Assembly: GCA_965371945.1 (NCBI GenBank)
Contig: CBDVAK010000055.1
Coordinates: 1-15,002, forward strand
Direction: 5' to 3'
Source: CBDVAK01 sp965371945
GTDB lineage: Bacteria; Pseudomonadota; Gammaproteobacteria; Competibacterales; JAHEDQ01
DNA length: 15,002 nucleotides
The notes under the pieces were generated by a model. That model searched no databases, was not told the DNA's origin, and was given only the letters and a program-made list of their open reading frames with translations. Below, in pieces: positions 8,682 through 15,002 of this stretch (its first letter is position 1; every line of letters starts with the position of its first letter). The position numbers were made by a program, and so were the translations under genes.

Positions 8682-9563
8682 ATGCATTATTCCCGGCTCA
8701 GGGCCTTTCATGCAGTCGCGGTCTGCGGCGGCTTCTCAAAAGCCGCGGCACGTCTGCATCTCACCCAGCCCGCAGTGTCGGACCAGGTTCGCAAACTGGA
8801 AACCCATTTCGACGTATTGTTGTTCGACCGCCATCACCGCAATGTCCGCATCACCGAGCTGGGCAGCCGGCTGCTGGAGATCACCCGGCGTTTGTTCGAG
8901 ATGGAGCAAGAAGCGGTGGAACTGCTCACCGAGAGCCAGGCCCTGCGAGTCGGGCATCTCAACCTGGCCGCCGATGCACCGTCACATGTGGTCCATCTGA
9001 TCAGCGCGTTTCAACGCCGCTACCCCGGTATCTCGGTATCGCTTGCCATCGGCAATTCGGACGAGGTCATGAGCCGTCTGCTGGATTACCGTGCGGACCT
9101 CGGAGTGCTGGCCGATATCGCCGATGATGCGCGCTTTCAGAAATTCACGCTGCGCAGCGATCCACTGGTCGCTTTCGTCGGCAAGGACCACGCCTGGGCG
9201 GATCGGGCCGGCATCTCCCTGCGCGAACTGGCATCGGTGCCGGTGGTCATGCGCGAACGCGGCTCGCTCACGCGGCGGGTGGTCGAACAGCAACTGCACG
9301 ACGCCGGAGTCGAATGCCGGGTCATGCTGGATGCGGAGGGCCAGGAGTCTGTTCGCGAAGCCGTGGCCGAGGGCATCGGAGTCGGCATCGCCTCGCAGGC
9401 CGAGTTCGGATTCGACACACGACTCAGAATGCTCGAGCTCAACGACTGCCGGAGACGGATGACGGAGTCCCTGGTCTGCCTCAGCGAACGCGCTCATCTG
9501 CGCACCATCGACGCCTTCCTCACCACAGCCCGTAGAAAAGGGGACGCAACCGAATGGCACTGA
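8682..9563 (+). CDS. LysR-family transcriptional regulator, probably of phosphonate catabolism
   Basis: The 293-residue protein begins with a standard LysR winged helix-turn-helix: the motif runs from FSKAAARL to SDQVRKLE at residues 18-40, with TQPAVS at its centre. A linker helix and a two-lobed periplasmic-binding-protein-like effector domain (about 90-290) follow. The sequence recalls the LysR subgroup found beside 2-aminoethylphosphonate genes (the TIGR03339 type), which fits its divergence from phnX. It probably binds the shared intergenic region and responds to a phosphonate or its breakdown product. The start is the ATG at 8682 with only a weak AGG-type ribosome site. The last nine residues (RKGDATEWH) and the stop codon are encoded by the 214-bp repeat element that begins at 9534, so the native C-terminus has been replaced. 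The fold call is firm; the effector is inferred from context. Confidence 0.9.
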   Translation: MHYSRLRAFHAVAVCGGFSKAAARLHLTQPAVSDQVRKLETHFDVLLFDRHHRNVRITELGSRLLEITRRLFEMEQEAVELLTESQALRVGHLNLAADAPSHVVHLISAFQRRYPGISVSLAIGNSDEVMSRLLDYRADLGVLADIADDARFQKFTLRSDPLVAFVGKDHAWADRAGISLRELASVPVVMRERGSLTRRVVEQQLHDAGVECRVMLDAEGQESVREAVAEGIGVGIASQAEFGFDTRLRMLELNDCRRRMTESLVCLSERAHLRTIDAFLTTARRKGDATEWH

Positions 9564-9596
9564 CTTAAGGCGAACAAGGAACACGCCGCACCCTTC

Positions 9597-9624
9597 CGTC
9601 ATTCCGGCGCAGGCCGGAATCCAG
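9597..9624. repeat. REP palindrome, left copy
   Basis: This 28-base unit contains a perfect hairpin, ATTCCGGC-GCAG-GCCGGAAT (9601-9620). It matches the inverted copy at 9649-9676 in 26 of 28 positions, forming a BIME-like pair separated by 24 bases. Confidence 0.8.
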
Positions 9625-9648
9625 GGAACGAGACCATTGCGGCGACAA

Positions 9649-9676
9649 CTGGATCCCGGCCTGCGCCGGGATGACG
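9649..9676. repeat. REP palindrome, right (inverted) copy
   Basis: It contains the perfect hairpin ATCCCGGC-CTGC-GCCGGGAT (9653-9672). The two differences from the left copy fall at mirror positions of the stem, so base pairing is kept within each hairpin (compensatory change), which argues that the hairpin itself matters. Confidence 0.8.
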
Positions 9677-9745
9677 ATGGTGCTTGTTCAAGCCAGTGCC
9701 ATTCGGGATGCAAACCCTTTCTGGAAAGGAGTAGCGTCCCCTTTT

Positions 9746-10471
9746 CTAGAAGGCGCGTGGGGAGAGTCCGGCGTGGAACCATTGTACGAAGGTGTAAATG
9801 CTGAATATCGGCACCCCCAACGTTCGCTGGAGGTCGATGGCGTAGGGCACCATATTGGTGCATTCCAGCACGATGGCGCCTGTGTCGGGATGCTCCGTCA
9901 TCAACCGGGCACCTGCCTCCAGCAGGTCTCGACGCGCCAACCCGACATCCAGCGTGGGTTCATCATCGAGTATCACGCGGGTGAACTCCTGACCGCTGTC
10001 GGTGCCGACCACCGGGGTGTCCACAGACACATTTGAGGCAGTCAGATGGTCCGTGGTCAGGGTGGACTCGGAGATGGTCAAAATACCCACCCTGCGCCCG
10101 GGTGGCAGCAGGCTTTGCACCATGGATACCTGCATCAGCGATGAGGTCGCCACCGGCACTCCCACCGCGCGGCTCAATTCAGCCTGGAACAGGGCCAGGA
10201 ATCCACAGTTGGTGGTGATGCCATCCGCACCGTCGGCCACCAGGTCGCGGGCCGCGGCCACAAAAGCATCCAGCAGTCCCTCTGCCCCGCGACGCACCAC
10301 CCGATCGGGCGATGCACCACGCACCACCCGGTAGAGCACCGGGAACGGCCAGGTCAGGGCATTGCCGATGTCGCCGAGGATACGCGGGAATCGGGTTTCC
10401 AGCATGAGTATCCCGACTGCAGCACCGTAGACCGTTTTGCCGCCGGATATCCTGCTATCGGTAGTGGTCAT
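9746..10471 (-). CDS. Aspartate/glutamate racemase-family protein
   Basis: From the chosen start the protein has 241 residues and the pseudo-symmetric two-cysteine layout of the Asp/Glu/hydantoin racemase superfamily. One active-site cysteine is C89 in TTNCGF and the other C204 in LECTN; in true racemases these act as the two opposed acid/base residues. The N-terminal VGILMLETRFPRILGDIGN is characteristic of an uncharacterised branch of this family. The start is uncertain: ATG 10471 is preferred because family similarity begins just after it, while ATG 10540 would add 23 Cys/Arg-rich residues and lacks a properly spaced ribosome site. The TAG stop lies at the edge of the 214-bp repeat element, so the C-terminus may be altered. 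It is divergent from the ThDP/FAD/TRAP genes, which suggests it prepares an amino-acid substrate for them. A hydantoin racemase or decarboxylase role is also possible. Confidence 0.8.
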   Translation of the reverse strand: MTTTDSRISGGKTVYGAAVGILMLETRFPRILGDIGNALTWPFPVLYRVVRGASPDRVVRRGAEGLLDAFVAAARDLVADGADGITTNCGFLALFQAELSRAVGVPVATSSLMQVSMVQSLLPPGRRVGILTISESTLTTDHLTASNVSVDTPVVGTDSGQEFTRVILDDEPTLDVGLARRDLLEAGARLMTEHPDTGAIVLECTNMVPYAIDLQRTLGVPIFSIYTFVQWFHAGLSPRAF

Positions 10472-10595
10472 GAGCTGTCGGCCGCTGAAAAGGTTCCGCG
10501 GGCGCCCTAGCCCGCACTCTTTACAGTGACATCTGCCCATCCCTCAGTAAACTGTAGCTGGATCCGTCCCCGGTCGGCACACCACGGCATTACTT
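10472..10595. promoter_or_regulatory. Divergent intergenic region between racemase and ThDP-enzyme genes
   Basis: This 124-base segment should carry promoters for both directions. TACAGT at 10522-10527 and ACTGTA at 10550-10555 form an inverted repeat spaced about two helical turns apart (22 bases between arms), a plausible operator. The start at 10596 has no recognisable Shine-Dalgarno, so the plus-strand transcript may be leaderless-like or weakly translated. No local regulator gene other than the LysR at 8682 is visible. Confidence 0.3.
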
Positions 10596-12290
10596 ATGAG
10601 CGATGAAACCACCGTCACCGGCGCCGAGGCCATGGTGCGGCTGCTGCAAGGCCACGGCGTGCGCCATATCTTCGGTCTCTGCGGCGATACCACCCTGCCC
10701 TTCTACGATGCGCTCCACCGCCTTGACCACGGCATGCAGCATATCCTCACCCGCGACGAACGTTGCGCGGCCTATATGGCGGACGCCTATGCCCGTGTCA
10801 CCGGCCGCGTCGGCGTCTGCGAAGGGCCCAGCGGGGGCGGCGCCACCTACATACTGCCCGGAGTGGTGGAAGCCAACGAATCCTCGGTCGCGTTGCTGGC
10901 GATCACCAGCGACGTGTCGGTGACATCCCGCGGTCGCTACCCGCTGACCGAACTCAACCAGGATCAGTTGTTTCGCCCGCTGACCAAATGGAACGGCCTG
11001 ATCGATCACCCGCAGAGATTGCCCAATATGGTTCGCCACGCTTTTCGGGCGGCCACCACCGGGCGCCCGGGGGCCGTGCATCTGGGTTTCCCGTTCGACG
11101 TGCAAACAGCGCCTGTGACCGGCGAACTATGGGCTCAGTCCGAATTCGGCAGCTTCCCTGCATGGCGCAGCGCTCCAGACCCCGGCACAGTAACGGCCGC
11201 TATCGATGCCATCCTGTCGGCACGCCAGCCGGTAGTGATCTGCGGTGGCGGTGCGGTACTGGCCGGCGCGGAGGCCACCCTGGCAAGGTTTGCGGAACGA
11301 CTCAACCTGGTGGTGGCCACCAGTGTCAGCGGCCAGGGCAGTTTGTCCGACGACCACCCCAACCACCTTGGCGTGGTCGGCAGCAATGGTGGCGTGGCCG
11401 CAACCCGGGCCATCATCGATGCAGCCGATCTGGTGGTATTTGTCGGTTGCCGCGCCGGCTCGGTGACCACCGAACGATGGCGCTCTCCGGGCCCGGACAT
11501 ACGGGTGATCCATATCGACGCCGACCCCATGGCGATCTCCGCCAACTACCATACCGAAGTGGCGATAGTGGCCGACATCCGTCTGGCTTTCGAAGCACTC
11601 AACCGGGCGCTGGACGACCTCGGGGTCGACGACACCGATTTCGGTGGCCGTGATTCGGTAGCCGGCGCGAAAGCAGCCAAGTTCGCGGCGTTCGAGCAAC
11701 TGGCCGCCAGCGATCAGCGCCCGATTCGTCCCGAGCGGGTGATCGCGGACCTCAACGCGATACTGCCCGATGATGCCGTCGTGGTGGCTGATCCGGGCAC
11801 ACCCTGCCCCTATTTCTCGGCCTACTACCGGATTCCCAGGGCCGGGCGTCACTTCATCACCAACCGCGCGCATGGCGCGTTGGGGTATTCACTTTCCGCC
11901 GCGGTCGGGGCGCAGATCGGACGCCCGTCGGCAAAAGTGGTAGCCGCCATGGGAGACGGCAGCTTCGGCTTCACCGCCGGCGAGCTGGAAACGGTGACCC
12001 GTCTGCGGTTGCCGATCACTTTCCTGGTGTTTTCCAACAGTGTTTACGGTTGGATCAAGGCCGGACAACACGCCGGTTTCGGCGCGCGCTACTATTCGGT
12101 GGATTTCAGCACCACCGATCACGCCGCGGTCGCCGCCGCCTACGGCCTCAAGAGCTGGCGGGTCGAGGATCCCGCCAAATTGCGTGGTGTGCTGCGCGAG
12201 GCGATCGCCCATGACGGCCCGACCCTGGTCGATATCATCAGCCAGCCTTTGCATGAGGCCCGGGCTCCAGTCAGCGAGTGGGTGGCGTGA
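10596..12290 (+). CDS. ThDP-dependent acetolactate-synthase/decarboxylase-like enzyme
   Basis: The 564-residue protein has the three-domain layout of the acetolactate synthase/benzoylformate decarboxylase class. The N-terminal pyrimidine-binding domain begins with GVRHIFGLCGDTTLPFYDAL and has the cofactor-activating Glu, E55 in RDERCAAYMADAYAR. A central Rossmann-like domain (about 190-330) follows, then a C-terminal pyrophosphate-binding domain with GDGS (453-456) and the metal ligand N481. The usual NN at the end of that motif is NS here. Such enzymes decarboxylate or ligate 2-oxo acids; the substrate cannot be read from the sequence. It stands upstream of a DadA-like dehydrogenase that would make a 2-oxo acid, which favours a 2-oxo-acid decarboxylase role. 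Housekeeping acetolactate synthase is unlikely because no small regulatory subunit follows. Phosphonopyruvate decarboxylase is a speculative alternative, though known examples are shorter. Confidence 0.87.
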   Translation: MSDETTVTGAEAMVRLLQGHGVRHIFGLCGDTTLPFYDALHRLDHGMQHILTRDERCAAYMADAYARVTGRVGVCEGPSGGGATYILPGVVEANESSVALLAITSDVSVTSRGRYPLTELNQDQLFRPLTKWNGLIDHPQRLPNMVRHAFRAATTGRPGAVHLGFPFDVQTAPVTGELWAQSEFGSFPAWRSAPDPGTVTAAIDAILSARQPVVICGGGAVLAGAEATLARFAERLNLVVATSVSGQGSLSDDHPNHLGVVGSNGGVAATRAIIDAADLVVFVGCRAGSVTTERWRSPGPDIRVIHIDADPMAISANYHTEVAIVADIRLAFEALNRALDDLGVDDTDFGGRDSVAGAKAAKFAAFEQLAASDQRPIRPERVIADLNAILPDDAVVVADPGTPCPYFSAYYRIPRAGRHFITNRAHGALGYSLSAAVGAQIGRPSAKVVAAMGDGSFGFTAGELETVTRLRLPITFLVFSNSVYGWIKAGQHAGFGARYYSVDFSTTDHAAVAAAYGLKSWRVEDPAKLRGVLREAIAHDGPTLVDIISQPLHEARAPVSEWVA

Positions 12291-12386
12291 CGGGCACACC
12301 GATGAATCAACATGTGCTGGCAAGAACCCGCGGATCTGGCTACGCTTGACTGATCAACCTGCACAGGGAAGGCTGCTCGCACCACC

Positions 12387-13637
12387 ATGAGCGCATCAAA
12401 CACATCCAGGACCGCGGTGATCGGCGCGGGGATTCTCGGCGTTTCCTGCGCGATCCACCTGCAGCGGATGGGTCGGCAGGTGGTACTGATCGATCGGGAG
12501 GGGCCGGCTGCCGGCGCCTCGTTCGGCAATGCCGGCATACTGGCTCGCAGCGCGGTGGTGCCGGTGGCGACACCCGGCATCCTGGCGCACGCCCCGGCCA
12601 TGCTGTTCGGAAGCGACGGGCCGCTGTTCATGAAATGGGCCTATCTGCCCAAGCTGCTGCCCTGGCTGATCCCCTATCTGCGTTCTTCGAGACGCGAGAA
12701 GGTCGAGTACATCGCCCAAAATCTGGCTCCGCTGCTGGTCGACAGTGTCGATGAACACCAGCGCCTGGCGGCCGGCACGCCGGCCAGCCACTGGATACGG
12801 CTCTCCGACTATCTTTATGTCTACCGGGACCGCCAGGCATTTGAGGCCAACAGCTTCGGATGGTCGCTGCGCCGCAATGCGGGTTTCGACTGGGAGGTGC
12901 TGGAAGGAGATGCTGTGCGCGATCTGGAGCCCGCGCTGGCCCCCGAATACCGTTGCGCGGTATTACTCAGGGAACATGCTTTCATCGCCAACCCAAGCGC
13001 CTATGTCGAGGACCTGGCAGCCGCGTTCAGCGCTGCCGGCGGCGACATCGTCCGCGCCGAGGTCAGACATGTCGATGCCGGCGATGACGGGGTGACCCTG
13101 CAAACCGGCGACGAACCACTGCGCGCGGCGGACGTGGTGATCGCCACCGGGCCCTGGTCAGGCCGGCTGGCGGCCGAGCACGGCGCCAGTGTGCCACTGG
13201 AGTCCGAGCGTGGCTATCATATCGAGCTTAGCGAACCCAGCGTACGCCCTTCGCTGCCGCTCATGGACGCGGCGCGCAAAATGGTCGTCACACCGATGGA
13301 TGCCGGTCTGAGGCTGGCCGGTGTGGTCGAGTTCGGCGGCTTGCATGCCGGGCCTTCGAAGGCGCCGGCGGAGCTGTTGCTGCGCGGCGGCCGGGCCTTG
13401 TTGCCGGGGCTCGAGTTCAGCGCCCGCAGCGACTGGATGGGACACCGTCCGGCGCCATCCGACAGCCTGCCGATACTCGGACGTTCACCGATTCACTCCA
13501 AGGTCTTTTTCGCCTATGGTCATCACCACGTGGGGCTCACGGCAGGCGCCAAGTCCGGTCGCCTGATCGCACAACTGATGACCGGGGCAAAACCCGACGT
13601 TGACCTGTCCGCCTACCGGGCGGACCGGGCCGCGTAA
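12387..13637 (+). CDS. DadA-like FAD-dependent D-amino-acid dehydrogenase / oxidoreductase
   Basis: The 416-residue protein is a DAO-family flavoprotein. The FAD-binding GAGILG is at residues 13-18 and the ribose-binding acid D36 ends the second strand. ATGPWSG marks the second FAD segment, and GHHHVGLTAGAKSGRLIAQLM is the typical C-terminal FAD closure. Length and overall pattern match DadA-type dehydrogenases, which deaminate D-amino acids to 2-oxo acids and pass electrons to the respiratory chain. It lies 96 bases after the ThDP gene and 41 bases before the TRAP binding protein, on the same strand, so it is probably co-transcribed. A GGGAAGG sequence about 15 bases before the ATG is further than ideal for ribosome binding. 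FAD enzymes of this superfamily also recur in phosphonate clusters acting on aminophosphonates, so the amino substrate could carry a phosphonate. The specificity is inferred. Confidence 0.87.
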   Translation: MSASNTSRTAVIGAGILGVSCAIHLQRMGRQVVLIDREGPAAGASFGNAGILARSAVVPVATPGILAHAPAMLFGSDGPLFMKWAYLPKLLPWLIPYLRSSRREKVEYIAQNLAPLLVDSVDEHQRLAAGTPASHWIRLSDYLYVYRDRQAFEANSFGWSLRRNAGFDWEVLEGDAVRDLEPALAPEYRCAVLLREHAFIANPSAYVEDLAAAFSAAGGDIVRAEVRHVDAGDDGVTLQTGDEPLRAADVVIATGPWSGRLAAEHGASVPLESERGYHIELSEPSVRPSLPLMDAARKMVVTPMDAGLRLAGVVEFGGLHAGPSKAPAELLLRGGRALLPGLEFSARSDWMGHRPAPSDSLPILGRSPIHSKVFFAYGHHHVGLTAGAKSGRLIAQLMTGAKPDVDLSAYRADRAA

Positions 13638-13665
13638 ACAGCAACAACAATGCCTACAAACAAAT

Positions 13666-13670
13666 GGGAG
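13666..13670 (+). promoter_or_regulatory. Shine-Dalgarno fixing the dctP start
   Basis: GGGAG lies 8 bases before the ATG at 13679 and overlaps the alternative ATG at 13664. This makes 13679 the better start; a third in-frame ATG at 13685 is 14 bases away. Confidence 0.6.
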
Positions 13671-13678
13671 TCGTGGAT

Positions 13679-14674
13679 ATGGTCATGAAATCACTGGCAA
13701 GGACAACCGCTTCGGCGCTGGCGATCGCCGCCGTGCTGGGGCTCAGCGCAGGGGCGTCAGCGGCGGAGAAATGGGATATGCCCATGGCCTACGCGGACAG
13801 CAACTTTCACACCCAGAATGGCAAGGATTTCGCCGAGGCAATTAAGGTGGCCACCGGTGGTGAGCTGGAAATCATCGTCCACGGCGGCGGCTCGCTGTTC
13901 AAGGGTTCGGAAATCAAACGCGCGGTGCAAACCGGCCAGGCGCCGATCGGTGAACGGTTGTTGTCGGCGCACCAGAACGAAAACGTCATCTTCGGCGCCG
14001 ATTCCGTTCCCTTTCTGGCAACCTCCTATGAGGATTCCGAAATTCTCTGGCAGGCGCTGCGCCCAACCCTGGAGAAGGTGCTCGAGGAACAGAGTCTGAT
14101 CCTGCTCTACTCGGTGCCCTGGCCGCCACAAGGCCTTTACTTCAAGAAAGACGTCAACTCGGTCGCCGACATGAAAGGCATCAAGTTCCGCGCCTACAAC
14201 TCCGCCACCGCGCGCATGGCCGAGCTATCGGGCATGCTGCCGGTGCAGATCGAGGCCGCCGAACTGACACAGGCACTGGCCACCGGGGTGGCGGACGCAT
14301 TTATCTCCTCCGGTTCCACCGGCTACGACCGCAAGGTGTGGGAGCAACTGAGCAATTTCTATGACGTCAACGCCTGGCTGCCCCGCAACTACGTGTTCGT
14401 CAACAAGGACGCCTGGGAGGATCTCGACCAGAGCACCCAGGACGTGGTCAAGGGTGTCGCCATGCTGGCTGAGAAAGCCGGTACCGCGAAATCCCAGCAA
14501 CTGGCCGACTGGTATCTGGCTCAATTGGCGGCCAACGGCATGACGGTACAGCCGGCTGGCGATCAGCTTCGCACCGATCTGGAAGAAATCGGCGCCACCA
14601 TGACCGCCGAGTGGATGGAGCAGGCCGGGCCAGAGGGTACCGCCATCGTCGAAACCTATCAGTCCTCGAAGTAG
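13679..14674 (+). CDS. dctP: TRAP transporter periplasmic substrate-binding protein (DctP family)
   Basis: The 331-residue precursor has a clear Sec signal peptide: K4 and R8, a hydrophobic Ala/Leu stretch to about residue 24, and a cleavage site after ASA or ASAA near 28-29. The mature part has DctP hallmarks, including KGIKFRAYN with R171, the arginine that in most family members salt-bridges the ligand's carboxylate, and RNYVFVNKDAW near the second lobe. It should capture an organic acid (or amino or phosphono acid) in the periplasm and deliver it to the DctQ/DctM permease, driven by an ion gradient. In-frame ATGs occur at 13664, 13679 and 13685; 13679 is chosen for its ribosome site. It follows the DadA-like gene by 41 bases and precedes dctQ, so transporter and enzymes likely share a substrate. 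The ligand is not determinable from the sequence. Confidence 0.92.
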   Translation: MVMKSLARTTASALAIAAVLGLSAGASAAEKWDMPMAYADSNFHTQNGKDFAEAIKVATGGELEIIVHGGGSLFKGSEIKRAVQTGQAPIGERLLSAHQNENVIFGADSVPFLATSYEDSEILWQALRPTLEKVLEEQSLILLYSVPWPPQGLYFKKDVNSVADMKGIKFRAYNSATARMAELSGMLPVQIEAAELTQALATGVADAFISSGSTGYDRKVWEQLSNFYDVNAWLPRNYVFVNKDAWEDLDQSTQDVVKGVAMLAEKAGTAKSQQLADWYLAQLAANGMTVQPAGDQLRTDLEEIGATMTAEWMEQAGPEGTAIVETYQSSK

Positions 14675-14681
14675 ACTGCTG

Positions 14682-14708
14682 ACCGGGTCCGGCGCTGCCG
14701 GGCCCGGT
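14682..14708 (+). terminator. Intercistronic hairpin 1 between dctP and dctQ
   Basis: ACCGGGTCCGG and CCGGGCCCGGT can form an 11-bp stem (one G-U pair) with the 5-base loop CGCTG, starting 7 bases after the dctP stop. Only a short T-run follows (TT, then GCC), so it is more likely a partial terminator or 3'-end-protecting hairpin than a full stop. Confidence 0.6.
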
Positions 14709-14725
14709 TTGCCGAACCAACCCAG

Positions 14726-14762
14726 AGGCGATCTCCGGCAACTTTGTTGCCAGAAATCGCCT
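14726..14762 (+). terminator. Intercistronic hairpin 2 between dctP and dctQ
   Basis: Arms of 17 bases (14726-14742 and 14746-14762) pair with two C-A mismatches around a TTT loop. It lies just before the dctQ ribosome site and has no T-tract after it. With hairpin 1 it could stabilise the dctP message and lower permease expression. Confidence 0.6.
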
Positions 14763-14782
14763 GATTCCAGGGAGGACACCTG

Positions 14783-15002
14783 GTGCCATCATCTGCAAGC
14801 GCGCATCCTGTACGCCGGGTGCTCGATGCCGTCTATGATTTTTGCGGCGCGTTGGCGGCGCTGTCACTGCTGGCGCTGCTGTCCATCATCGTGCTGCAGA
14901 TGCTGGCGCGCTGGACCGGCCACACCTTCCCCGGTGCCACCAACTACGCCGGCTACTTCATGGCGGCGGCATCCTTTCTGGCCATGGCCTATACCCTCAA
15001 CC
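14783..15002 (+). CDS. dctQ: TRAP transporter small permease (DctQ family), 5' part only
   Basis: Translation from GTG 14783 gives 73 residues before the window ends. GGAGG at 14771-14775, 7 bases upstream, supports this non-ATG start. A short basic N-terminus leads into a first membrane helix (about residues 24-45, rich in Leu/Ala/Ile) and the beginning of a second one ending FLAMAYTLN. That phrase is typical of the DctQ small subunit, whose next residues usually include a conserved Gly-Gly/His-Ile-Arg stretch. DctQ proteins have four helices and link the binding protein to the large DctM permease, which is expected just beyond the window. The partial length prevents any specificity call. 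Confidence 0.85.
   Translation, partial: MPSSASAHPVRRVLDAVYDFCGALAALSLLALLSIIVLQMLARWTGHTFPGATNYAGYFMAAASFLAMAYTLN

Larger units (their letters stand above)
9534..9747. repeat. 214-bp MITE-like inverted-repeat element with internal REP pair
   Basis: Outer arms AGAAAAGGGGACGC (9534-9547) and its exact complement (9734-9747) bound the element. A second exact pair follows inward, CCGAATGGCACTG at 9550-9562 and 9694-9706. Next come GAACAAG (9572-9578) / CTTGTTC (9683-9689), then two REP hairpins at the centre. The halves are inverted copies; the left arm lacks roughly 25 bases that separate the first two blocks in the right arm. There is no ORF inside, so it would be moved in trans, plausibly by a Y1/RAYT-type transposase. 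It overlaps the 3' ends of both convergent neighbours and probably acts as a bidirectional terminator. The structure is seen directly; the mobility is inferred. Confidence 0.8.

Noticed and set aside
9534..9747. CRISPR-like or tRNA-like structure in the repeat-rich gap
   Set aside because: The repeats are inverted rather than direct and regularly spaced, and no cloverleaf or anticodon arrangement is visible.
11127..11873. Minus-strand 248-codon frame inside the ThDP gene
   Set aside because: It lies fully antisense to a gene with intact catalytic motifs, and its composition fits a reverse-frame shadow.
10596..12290. Housekeeping acetolactate synthase large subunit (ilvB/ilvI) or sulfoacetaldehyde acetyltransferase (xsc)
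   Set aside because: There is no adjacent regulatory subunit or branched-chain gene, and no taurine or sulfonate genes. The motifs support only the general ThDP class.

Overview
The window reads as GC-rich proteobacterial chromosome, most likely gammaproteobacterial. The evidence is consistent high-GC codon use, GTG starts behind good Shine-Dalgarno sequences, and short REP-type palindromes common in that class; there is no rRNA or marker gene, so the placement is tentative. Ten protein genes are supported, the last cut by the window end. I see no tRNA, rRNA, CRISPR array or complete insertion sequence.

Region 1 (1-5007) starts with about 200 gene-free bases bounded by a perfect 12-bp inverted repeat. 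A tightly coupled two-gene operon follows: a YhaO-type metallophosphoesterase (203-1480) and a 1174-residue YhaN/SbcC-type coiled-coil ATPase (1483-5007). These are the nuclease and ATPase halves of an SbcCD/Mre11-Rad50-like DNA end-processing machine.

Region 2 (5110-9563) looks like a phosphonate-catabolism locus. A minus-strand operon encodes phosphonoacetaldehyde hydrolase PhnX (8454-7594) and, 36 bases downstream, an 815-residue dimethylglycine/sarcosine-dehydrogenase-like flavoprotein with a folate-binding GcvT half (7557-5110). A LysR regulator (8682-9563) is divergent from phnX across a 227-base control region. No PhnW transaminase is visible, so phosphonoacetaldehyde must come from another route. 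The flavoprotein acting on an N-methylated aminoethylphosphonate is an attractive but unproven candidate.

A 214-bp inverted-repeat element (9534-9747) with two back-to-back REP hairpins separates the LysR gene from the next block. It supplies the last codons and stop of the LysR gene and part of the stop of the facing racemase gene.

Region 3 (9746-15002) holds an Asp/Glu-racemase-family gene on the minus strand. Divergent from it runs a plus-strand series: a ThDP-dependent acetolactate-synthase-like enzyme, a DadA-like FAD amino-acid dehydrogenase, and a TRAP transporter (periplasmic binding protein DctP, then the start of DctQ). Two strong hairpins lie between dctP and dctQ. Together they outline uptake of an organic acid or amino acid, racemisation, flavin-dependent deamination to a 2-oxo acid, and ThDP-dependent decarboxylation or ligation. 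If the substrate were phosphonoalanine, decarboxylation of phosphonopyruvate would feed PhnX and join regions 2 and 3 into one pathway. That link is inference only.
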